From Clostridia bacterium (GTDB lineage: Bacteria > Bacillota > Clostridia > Christensenellales > CAG-1252), in assembly GCA_017615495.1 (NCBI GenBank), contig JAGAAA010000008.1, positions 1 through 5,324 on the forward strand: a DNA stretch of 5,324 nt, in the 5' to 3' direction. The position numbers and the translations under genes are program-made. Shown here in pieces: positions 1 through 5,324 of the stretch (position 1 is its first letter; every line of letters begins with the position of its first letter). A model generated the notes under the pieces. It searched no databases and was not told the DNA's origin. It worked only from the letters and a program-made list of their open reading frames with translations.

Positions 1-1084
1 CGGTGTTGGCGGCTAAGGCGACGTCCATCAGTTCGGGCGTGCAAACGTAATCCTTGCCCGGCTTACGCACCAAACAGACCATCTTGTCGGTGGTGCCTTC
101 CACAGCAGCCTGCACAGCCTTGGAGCCGCAAGCAAACGCTTCTTCCACGTCCACCTTGCTGGCAAGGTGCGCCGCGCAACGTTGCAGGAGGCTGAACTCG
201 ATGGCGCGCGTCTTAACGCCGAGTTTTTCCTTCACGAGGTTAGCGAGCATAGCGCCCACGCCGCCGAGCTGTGCGTGACCGAAGAGGTCGGTCTTGCTGG
301 CGGTGAATTCACCCACGTAGGTGCCGTCCTTGGTCTTGATGCCTTCGGAGACGACCACCATGCACTTGTTGTCGTTCTTGGCGCAGACGTCCTTGACGCT
401 GGCGAGGAACTCGTCGATGTCAAAGGGAGTTTCGGGCAGATAAATGAGGTCCGCGCCGAGGCCCTTGTAGGAAGCAAGTTGCGCCGCAGCGGTGAGCCAA
501 CCGGCGTTTCTGCCCATCACTTCCACCACGCAAACCATACCGGTGTTGTAAACGGTGGAATCAAGCTTGAGTTCCATAATGGAAGTGGCAACGTACTTTG
601 CCGCGCTGCCGTAGCCCGGGCAGTGGTCGGTGCCGAAGAGGTCGTTGTCGATGGTCTTGGGCACGCCCATCACGCGGCACTCGTAGCCGGATTGTTGCAT
701 GTACTTAGAAACCTTGTTGCAGGTGTCCATGCTGTCGTTACCGCCGTTGTAAAGGAAGTAACGGATGTTGTATTTTTTGAAAACTTCGAGGAGCCTCTTG
801 TAATCGGTCTCGTCCACGTCGGCGCTCTTGAGCTTGTAGCGAACGCTACCCAAAGCGGAAGAGGGGGTGTTCTTAAGAAGCTCAAGCTCCTTCACGTCCT
901 CCTTGCCGATGTCGTAAAACTGCTCGTCCAAAATGCCCTTGATCCCGTGCGCCGCGCCGTACACGCCCGTGATGACGTCGCTGTGCTTGAGTGCTTCAAT
1001 AAAAACGCCGGCAGCGCTGGAATTGATGACGGACGAAGGACCGCCCGACTGACCGAAAATCAATGCTCCTTTCAACTTGTTCAT
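1..1084 (-). CDS. pfp: Diphosphate-dependent 6-phosphofructokinase (PPi-PFK), 3' end cut by window edge
   Basis: Cytoplasmic glycolytic enzyme predicted to phosphorylate fructose 6-phosphate at C1 with diphosphate rather than ATP, a reversible reaction. Translating back from the ATG at 1084 gives 361 uninterrupted codons. The product begins MNKLKGALIFGQSGGPSSVI, a phosphofructokinase N-terminal glycine-rich loop (residues 11-15). The donor-deciding positions are visible: GGNDS at 114-118 has Asp117 where ATP enzymes have Gly (GGDGS), and PKTIDND at 142-148 has Lys143 where ATP enzymes have Gly (PGTIDND). In this family Asp plus Lys marks PPi use. Asp146 is the expected catalytic base, MGRNAGW lies at 190-196, and the C-terminal substrate segment has Arg293 and QR at 301-302. 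Asn116 replaces the usual Asp of GGD. Family members of this kind are about 400-420 residues, so roughly 40-60 are missing. A GGAGG site 5 bases upstream fixes the start. It lies 76 bases after pfkA, with its own candidate promoter. Donor choice is predicted from residues, not shown. Confidence 0.9.
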   Translation of the reverse strand, partial: MNKLKGALIFGQSGGPSSVINSSAAGVFIEALKHSDVITGVYGAAHGIKGILDEQFYDIGKEDVKELELLKNTPSSALGSVRYKLKSADVDETDYKRLLEVFKKYNIRYFLYNGGNDSMDTCNKVSKYMQQSGYECRVMGVPKTIDNDLFGTDHCPGYGSAAKYVATSIMELKLDSTVYNTGMVCVVEVMGRNAGWLTAAAQLASYKGLGADLIYLPETPFDIDEFLASVKDVCAKNDNKCMVVVSEGIKTKDGTYVGEFTASKTDLFGHAQLGGVGAMLANLVKEKLGVKTRAIEFSLLQRCAAHLASKVDVEEAFACGSKAVQAAVEGTTDKMVCLVRKPGKDYVCTPELMDVALAANT

Positions 1085-1089
1085 AGTAT

Positions 1090-1094
1090 CCTCC
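1090..1094 (-). promoter_or_regulatory. Ribosome binding site of the PPi-PFK gene
   Basis: The minus strand reads GGAGG, then five bases, then ATG at 1084. This is a near-perfect Shine-Dalgarno sequence at normal spacing. It settles the start codon of the gene, since no better upstream start lies in frame. Confidence 0.85.
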
Positions 1095-1124
1095 AAAAGG
1101 CTTTCGCCCAAATTTTCCTTATTT

Positions 1125-1153
1125 ATTATCGCACGCGAGCGCGAGAATATCAA
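1125..1153 (-). promoter_or_regulatory. Candidate sigma-A promoter of the PPi-PFK gene
   Basis: On the minus strand, TTGATA (1153-1148, 5 of 6 matches to TTGACA) is followed by a 17-base spacer and GATAAT (1130-1125, 5 of 6 matches to TATAAT). A TG one base before the -10 makes it an extended -10. Transcription would start near 1118, leaving an untranslated leader of roughly 30-35 bases. The promoter begins 8 bases after the pfkA stop codon, so the downstream kinase could be expressed separately from pfkA. A short GC-rich hairpin (1129-1144) covers part of the spacer. The match is by eye and start-site data are absent. Confidence 0.6.
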
Positions 1154-1160
1154 ACGATTT

Positions 1161-2123
1161 TCACAAACTCAGCATTTTCGCCTGTTCAAACAGGTCGGAA
1201 TCAAAGCGCGGGGGAATTTGAAGCGCCTCCGAGATGGGGAGGTCGATGACTTCGCCACCCTTTACGCCAACTACCCTGCCGCCTTTGTCCGCTCTGAGAA
1301 GATCCACGGCGCGAACAGCCAAACGACTTGCAAGCACGCGGTCTTCCATTGTGGGGGAGCCACCGCGTTGGATATAGCCAAGCACCGTGGTACGGAAGGA
1401 AAGGCCCGTGCGATCCTTGAGTTCACGCATCACTTCGTCAAGGGGAGCGGCGCCTTCCGCAAGCATGACGATGCCGCTGGTTTTGCCCACGGCCTTGCCG
1501 CGGTTCAAGATTGCCGCCACGTCGTCGTAGTCCACGGGCTTTTCGGGCACGAGGATGACCTCCGCGCCGCCGGCAAGCCCCGCATGGAGGGCGATGGAAC
1601 CGCAATGCCTGCCCATCACTTGCACGATGACCACGCGGTCGTGCGAACTCATCGTATCGCGCAAATTGTTGATGGCGGAAAGAGCGGTGTTGACCGCCGT
1701 ATCAAAGCCGATTGTGCGGTCGGTATAGCCGAGGTCGTTGTCGATGGTTCCGGGCACGCCGATGGTCTTGACGCCAAACTCGTTGTAAAGTTCGTTTGCG
1801 CCGCGAAGCGAGCCGTCGCCGCCGATGACGACAAGGCCGCCGATGCCGCGCACGGACAAGGCTTCCACAGCCTTTTTGCGCCCTTCGTAGGTGGTGAATT
1901 CCGCCGAGCGCGCCGTCTTCAAAATGGTGCCGCCGCGCTGGATGATGTCGGACACGCTCCGACGGGAAAGCATCTGAAGTTCCCCTTCGATAAGACCCGC
2001 GTAACCGCGTTCCGCGCCGTACACTTCGATGTGATTGTAATTTGCCGCGCGGACTACCGCACGGATGGCAGCGTTCATGCCCGGGGCATCACCGCCGGAA
2101 GTTAAAACAGCAATACGTTTCAT
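1161..2123 (-). CDS. pfkA: ATP-dependent 6-phosphofructokinase PfkA
   Basis: Cytoplasmic enzyme of glycolysis, a homotetramer in the family, transferring phosphate from ATP to fructose 6-phosphate. The 320-residue product has the same length as E. coli PfkA. Visible motifs are TSGGDAPGMNAAIR (8-21, ATP-binding glycine loop), GGDGS (101-105, with the ATP-type Gly104), PGTIDND (124-130, Gly125, catalytic Asp128), Arg163, MGR (170-172), Glu223, Arg244 and QRGG (252-255). Most effector-site residues known from E. coli are kept (Arg21, Arg25, Arg54, Asp59, Arg155, Glu188, Lys214), so control by ADP and phosphoenolpyruvate is plausible. One departure is Tyr250 in GYIQRGG, where the usual residue is a fructose-phosphate-binding His. 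The start at 2123 aligns with the family N-terminus and has GGAG 6 bases upstream. It follows dnaE, as is common in Firmicutes, and precedes a PPi-type paralogue. It has its own promoter candidate overlapped by a palindrome. Confidence 0.97.
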   Translation of the reverse strand: MKRIAVLTSGGDAPGMNAAIRAVVRAANYNHIEVYGAERGYAGLIEGELQMLSRRSVSDIIQRGGTILKTARSAEFTTYEGRKKAVEALSVRGIGGLVVIGGDGSLRGANELYNEFGVKTIGVPGTIDNDLGYTDRTIGFDTAVNTALSAINNLRDTMSSHDRVVIVQVMGRHCGSIALHAGLAGGAEVILVPEKPVDYDDVAAILNRGKAVGKTSGIVMLAEGAAPLDEVMRELKDRTGLSFRTTVLGYIQRGGSPTMEDRVLASRLAVRAVDLLRADKGGRVVGVKGGEVIDLPISEALQIPPRFDSDLFEQAKMLSL

Positions 2124-2129
2124 AACTGA

Positions 2130-2134
2130 CTCCG
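2130..2134 (-). promoter_or_regulatory. Ribosome binding site of pfkA
   Basis: The minus strand reads CGGAG, six bases, then ATG at 2123. The spacing is normal and supports the chosen start, which also matches the conserved N-terminus of PfkA proteins. Confidence 0.75.
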
Positions 2135-2148
2135 TAACAAAAAAGTAT

Positions 2149-2167
2149 CGGTGATATTATATCACCG
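2149..2167. promoter_or_regulatory. Perfect 19-base palindrome over the pfkA -10 box, candidate operator
   Basis: The sequence CGGTGATATTATATCACCG has two 9-base arms (2149-2157 and 2159-2167) that are exact reverse complements around one central base. On the minus strand it contains TATAAT, the -10 box of the pfkA promoter, so a dimeric protein bound here would block RNA polymerase. It does not match the CcpA, Rex, Fur or CIRCE consensus sequences as I know them, so the regulator is unknown. It lacks a following T-run and sits at the transcription start, which argues against a terminator. Confidence 0.6.
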
Positions 2168-2185
2168 GCTACTTTGCTGTTACAA
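2156..2185 (-). promoter_or_regulatory. Candidate sigma-A promoter of pfkA
   Basis: The minus strand has TATAAT (2161-2156, a full match), an 18-base spacer, and TTGTAA (2185-2180, 4 of 6 matches to TTGACA). Transcription would begin near 2149, giving a leader of about 25 bases that contains the GGAG site. The AT-rich stretch upstream (about 2186-2260) holds no gene and could help promoter strength, though nothing specific was recognised in it. A perfect palindrome overlaps the -10. Confidence 0.6.
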
Positions 2186-2259
2186 ACGATATTTAACAAA
2201 ACGAAGCAAAAGGTTGGATTTTTTCGATATTTTCATCCGCTTTCATTAAAAACGTCTTT

Positions 2260-2404
2260 AGAAAACGAGTAGAGAGCGCGGAGAGTGACGGCAAGACGAG
2301 GCGCAACGAAAAATCCCGCAGGCGCGTACTCCTTGTACGTAACTGCGAGATTTTGAATTGGAACAAAGTATTGGCGTTGCTATACGCGCTCTCTACCGTT
2401 TTCT
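2260..2404. repeat. 145-base imperfect inverted-repeat element at the 3' end of dnaE, possible miniature mobile repeat
   Basis: The two ends are complementary over 20 base pairs with one bulged base: 2260-2267 pairs with 2397-2404, A2268 is unpaired, and 2269-2280 pairs with 2385-2396. Nested inside are a second stem (GCAACG at 2303-2308 with CGTTGC at 2375-2380) and a long hairpin (2310-2354). There is no open reading frame of note. The whole could fold into one large structure as DNA or RNA. Terminal inverted repeats around a short non-coding core with nested stems are typical of miniature repeats in clostridial intergenic regions, but no second copy is in the window and no clear target-site duplication was found. 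It may instead be an elaborate terminator. The minus-strand arm encodes the last three DnaE codons and the stop. Confidence 0.5.
2310..2354 (-). terminator. Hairpin terminator after dnaE, possibly bidirectional
   Basis: A 12-base-pair lower stem (2310-2321 with 2343-2354, one C-A mismatch) is followed by a small internal loop and a 5-base-pair upper stem (2325-2329 with 2335-2339), closed by a 5-base loop. On the minus strand the stem ends in a run of five Ts, about 39-84 bases after the dnaE stop, as expected for Rho-independent termination. The opposite strand also ends in TTTT, so it could work both ways. The outermost A-T pairs of the stem overlap the T-run. Confidence 0.55.
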
Positions 2405-5324
2405 CTCTTTGACTTCAACGTTTTCCACCCCCACTGCGCCGTAAAGCTCAGCAATAAGGTTGTCGCTATCCGCGACGGTCTGCTCGTGACGGTAGTACTT
2501 GCCGTCGATCAGGAAGTAAACCTCCACCCCGCCCTTATACGCGGAGCAGATCTCCTTGACTTTGGGGTAAACGGCGGCGTAATCGTGCGGGAACTTGACC
2601 ACGAAGACCACGTTGCGGGCGGGCGCCGCTTCCGCTTCTTCCGCGTTGGGCTTTTGCCAATCGCGCACGCCGCGAACGTTGAGGCTGTAGACGCCGTCCT
2701 TGTTCTTCAAAACGCCGTCCACCATCACGATGTTGCCCGTCTTAAACAAGTCCTTATAGCGGGTGTACGTGCCGCCGAAGGCAATGCCTTCGATGGTGCC
2801 GTCAAGGTCCTGCAACTTGAATACCGCCATCTCGTTGCCCGTCTTGCCCACTTTTTTGGTGACGTCCAAAAGCATGCCCGCCGCGGTAACTTGTTCACCG
2901 TCAAGGGAAGGCACAGGGCCTACGGAGTCCTCCCCCTCTTCCGCCGCCCTGGCGGCTTCTTCCGCTTCGGCAACCTTAGCGGTGGTAAAGGGAATGTTCT
3001 TATACGCTTCTTTGTAATCTTCAAGCGGGTGCCCCGAGAGGTACAGCGAGAAAACTTCGTACTCGTTTTCAAGGATCTGCTTGCGCGGGAGCTCCTTCAA
3101 TCGGACGATGTCTATATCGGAATTAAGTTCCTCGATCTCGTCAAACAACGAGAACTGCCCTGACATTTTGCGCTTGTTTTCCTCCGACGTGGCAGTCATT
3201 GCTTGTTCGTAATTGGCGATCAAGGTGGCGCGGGTCTCACCCAAACAATCGAAGGCGCCCGCTTTGATCAGGTTTTCGATCATGGCGCGGTTGGGCATTA
3301 CGCTCTGACGACGGAAGAAGTCGGAAAGATTCTTGTACGGACCGCCCCGCTTGCGCTCTTCCACCACGTGGCGCGCCGCATCCTCGCCCACTGCCTTAAC
3401 GGCAACCAAGCCGAAACGCACCTTTTTGCCGTCGGTGGTAAAGAAGACGTCTCCTTCGTTGATGTCGGGCTTTAAGACGTCCACGCCCTTGTTCCTAAGA
3501 TAATTGACGTACTTGGAAACTTCCTTTTGGTTTGTGATACGGTCGTTGATGACGGCGGTAATGAACTCAGGCGCATAGTAGCGCTTCAGATACGCCGTCT
3601 CGTAAGAAAGCACGGCGTACGCCGCGGCGTGCGATTTGTTGAAGGCGTATTTTGCAAAGTCCGCCATATCGTCAAAAAGCTTGGTAGCCACTTCCTGCGA
3701 AGCGCCTCTTGCCAGCGCGCCTTCCACGGCGGTAAGCTTCTTTTTGGGATTAGCGGGGGAACCGTTGAAGAAGATCTTCTTTTGCTCGTCCATCAACTTC
3801 GCCTTTTTCTTGCTCATGATACGGCGCAGGATGTCGGCGCGGCCGTAGCTGTAGCCCGCGATCTCACGCGCGATCTGCATGACCTGCTCCTGATAGACCA
3901 AACAGCCGTAAGTCATCTCAAGGATGGGGCGCAAACGCTCGTCCAAATAAACGATTTTGTCCGGATTATTCTTGTTTTCAATATACCGAGGGATGCTGCT
4001 CATCGGACCGGGACGATAAAGTGAAATACCTGCTATGATATCTTCAAGCGAGGTGGGCTTGAGTTGCATCATAAAGGACTTCATACCGCCGTTTTCAAGC
4101 TGGAACACCGAGTCGGTGTCGCCCGAGGCAATGAGCTTGTAAACTTCGGGGTTGTCGTACCCAAGCTCGTGGAAATCGATGTCCACGCCGTGGTTTTCCT
4201 TTATGTAGATCTTGGCTTTATGCACGTCGGTCAAGGTAACCAAGCCCAAGAAGTCCATCTTGAGCATGCCGAGGGCTTCCACCTGATCTTTGGGGTATTG
4301 GGTGGTCACCACCTCGCCGTTGCGTTGCAACGGGACGAAGTCGCCCACGATCTCCTTGCAGATAACAACGCCGGCGGCGTGCATACCGGTATTACGCGGC
4401 ATACCTTCCACCTTGAGCGCCATATCCAAAACCTTGCGGATGACGGGGTCGCTTTCGTATAGTTGAATGACGTCCGCGCTCTTTTGCTCGGGATGCTTGC
4501 CATCCCTGCCCAAAATGCCTTTGATGGTCATTTTGCCATTGGCTTCCGGCAACATTTTCACAAGCTTGTCCACGTCGGCGTAAGGCACGCGGTAAACGCG
4601 CGCCACGTCTTTGATGGCTTGCTTTGCGGCAAGGGTACCGAAGGTGATGATCCTCGTCACGCGTTCGGGACCGTACTTGTCGCGGACGTATTGGATGACC
4701 TGTTCCCTGCCTTCCATGCAGAAGTCGATATCGAAGTCGGGGTTGGAAACGCGCTCCACGTTCAAAAAGCGCTCAAAGATCAAGCTGTATCTGAGCGGGT
4801 CCACGTTGGTGATGCCTATCGCGTAGGCGATGATACTACCCACGCCGCTACCACGTCCGGCGCCGACGGGGATGTCGTGACGGCGGGCGTAATCGATGAA
4901 GTCCCAAACGATGAGGTAGTACTCGGCAAAACCCATCTTGATGATGACGTCAAGTTCGTACTCCATTCTCTCCTTGATCTCGTCCGTGATGACGGGGTAA
5001 CGCTTTACGATGCCTTCGTACGCCAGACGCCTAAGGTACTCCGCGGGAGTTTCGCCCGTAGGCGGCACGTAAGGCGGGAACAAGGGCATTTTGAAGGTGA
5101 TGGAAACGTTGCACTTTTCCGCGATCTCCACCGTGGTATCCAAGGCTTCGGGAAGGTTGGGGAACAGTTCCTCCATCTCCTCCGCGCTCTTGAAGTAATA
5201 ATACGGGCCGTTCATGCGCATGCGCATTTCGTCGTCGATGTAGTGCGCCGTACCGATGCAGATCAAAACGTCCTGCATCTCCTCGTCTTCCTTTTCGACG
5301 TAGTGCACGTCGTTGGTGGCGACC
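2393..5324 (-). CDS. dnaE: DNA polymerase III subunit alpha (DnaE), N-terminus beyond window edge
   Basis: Replicative polymerase of the C family, acting at the fork with the beta clamp. In Firmicutes that also carry PolC, DnaE extends primers, mainly on the lagging strand. The frame runs 976 codons from the edge without a stop. The usual length is about 1150-1200, so some 200 residues of the PHP domain are missing. Counting from the in-frame GTG at 5308 as residue 1, the fragment shows the end of the PHP domain (VATNDVHYV spans the edge), GRGSG at 151-155, PDFDIDF at 190-196 with catalytic Asp193 and Asp195, the third catalytic Asp352 in KMDFLG, YRPGPM at 431-436, FNKSHAAAYA at 556-565, a helix-hairpin-helix region near 620-690, the clamp-binding motif QFSLF at 718-722, an OB fold at about 805-881 and a C-terminal domain. 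The GTG is not a real start, because conserved family sequence precedes it. An insertion lies near residues 516-529. The last codons lie inside an inverted repeat. Confidence 0.97.
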   Translation of the reverse strand, partial: VATNDVHYVEKEDEEMQDVLICIGTAHYIDDEMRMRMNGPYYYFKSAEEMEELFPNLPEALDTTVEIAEKCNVSITFKMPLFPPYVPPTGETPAEYLRRLAYEGIVKRYPVITDEIKERMEYELDVIIKMGFAEYYLIVWDFIDYARRHDIPVGAGRGSGVGSIIAYAIGITNVDPLRYSLIFERFLNVERVSNPDFDIDFCMEGREQVIQYVRDKYGPERVTRIITFGTLAAKQAIKDVARVYRVPYADVDKLVKMLPEANGKMTIKGILGRDGKHPEQKSADVIQLYESDPVIRKVLDMALKVEGMPRNTGMHAAGVVICKEIVGDFVPLQRNGEVVTTQYPKDQVEALGMLKMDFLGLVTLTDVHKAKIYIKENHGVDIDFHELGYDNPEVYKLIASGDTDSVFQLENGGMKSFMMQLKPTSLEDIIAGISLYRPGPMSSIPRYIENKNNPDKIVYLDERLRPILEMTYGCLVYQEQVMQIAREIAGYSYGRADILRRIMSKKKAKLMDEQKKIFFNGSPANPKKKLTAVEGALARGASQEVATKLFDDMADFAKYAFNKSHAAAYAVLSYETAYLKRYYAPEFITAVINDRITNQKEVSKYVNYLRNKGVDVLKPDINEGDVFFTTDGKKVRFGLVAVKAVGEDAARHVVEERKRGGPYKNLSDFFRRQSVMPNRAMIENLIKAGAFDCLGETRATLIANYEQAMTATSEENKRKMSGQFSLFDEIEELNSDIDIVRLKELPRKQILENEYEVFSLYLSGHPLEDYKEAYKNIPFTTAKVAEAEEAARAAEEGEDSVGPVPSLDGEQVTAAGMLLDVTKKVGKTGNEMAVFKLQDLDGTIEGIAFGGTYTRYKDLFKTGNIVMVDGVLKNKDGVYSLNVRGVRDWQKPNAEEAEAAPARNVVFVVKFPHDYAAVYPKVKEICSAYKGGVEVYFLIDGKYYRHEQTVADSDNLIAELYGAVGVENVEVKERKR

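Noticed and set aside
1129..1144. Hairpin after pfkA as a Rho-independent terminator
   Set aside because: The 6-base-pair stem includes a wobble pair and is followed by TAATAAATAAGG, not a T-run; it lies inside a good promoter match.
167..1249. Long plus-strand open frame of 360 codons opposite the PPi-PFK gene
   Set aside because: It is antisense to a clear phosphofructokinase frame, has low-complexity Val/Ala/His-rich content and resembles no family; it arises from the codon bias of the real gene.
1077..2105. Plus-strand open frame of 342 codons opposite pfkA
   Set aside because: It is fully antisense to pfkA, which has every family motif, and its composition (His, Ala, Asp rich) is typical of a shadow frame.
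2255..2410. TCTTT on both sides of the inverted-repeat element as a target-site duplication
   Set aside because: The right copy (2406-2410) is not directly next to the arm and the motif is short and T-rich, so a chance match is likely.
2486..3163. Plus-strand open frame of 225 codons opposite the dnaE 3' part
   Set aside because: It lies antisense to the OB-fold and clamp-binding region of DnaE, with no recognisable motif.
5306..5308. GTG at 5308 as the start of dnaE
   Set aside because: The frame continues to the window edge with conserved PHP-domain sequence (VATND before the GTG codon), and DnaE needs about 200 more N-terminal residues.
1..5324. A novel defence, mobile or biosynthetic system
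   Set aside because: All three genes are recognised core replication or glycolysis genes with intact motifs; nothing in the window supports such a system.

Overview
The window looks like chromosomal core DNA from a low- to mid-GC Gram-positive bacterium of the Firmicutes, most likely an anaerobic member of the Clostridia. The reasons are the dnaE-pfkA gene order, a DnaE with a typical Firmicutes DnaE1 layout, strong GGAG/GGAGG ribosome binding sites, and a second phosphofructokinase with diphosphate-type residues. I cannot name a genus. All three genes lie on the minus strand, so in transcription order the window reads from high to low coordinates.

Region by region: 5324-2393 is dnaE, the DNA polymerase III alpha subunit, missing its N-terminal part beyond the window edge. 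The 269-base gap 2392-2124 holds a 145-base imperfect inverted-repeat element (2260-2404), which overlaps the last three codons and the stop of dnaE. Inside it is a hairpin (2310-2354) flanked by A and T runs that should terminate dnaE transcription. The gap also holds a probable pfkA promoter whose -10 hexamer lies inside a perfect 19-base palindrome (2149-2167). Then come pfkA (2123-1161, ATP-type 6-phosphofructokinase), a 76-base gap with its own good promoter, and a second phosphofructokinase (1084 to the window edge) with the signature of the diphosphate (PPi)-dependent type.

The two kinases act at the same step, fructose 6-phosphate to fructose 1,6-bisphosphate, with different predicted phosphoryl donors. 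The ATP enzyme keeps most of the allosteric-site residues of E. coli PfkA. The PPi enzyme would be reversible and energy-saving. Their adjacency, each with its own candidate promoter, suggests that the cell can shift between donors (inference). No mobile-element protein, RNA gene, CRISPR array or defence system is visible. The least explained parts are the palindromic operator candidate and the inverted-repeat element.
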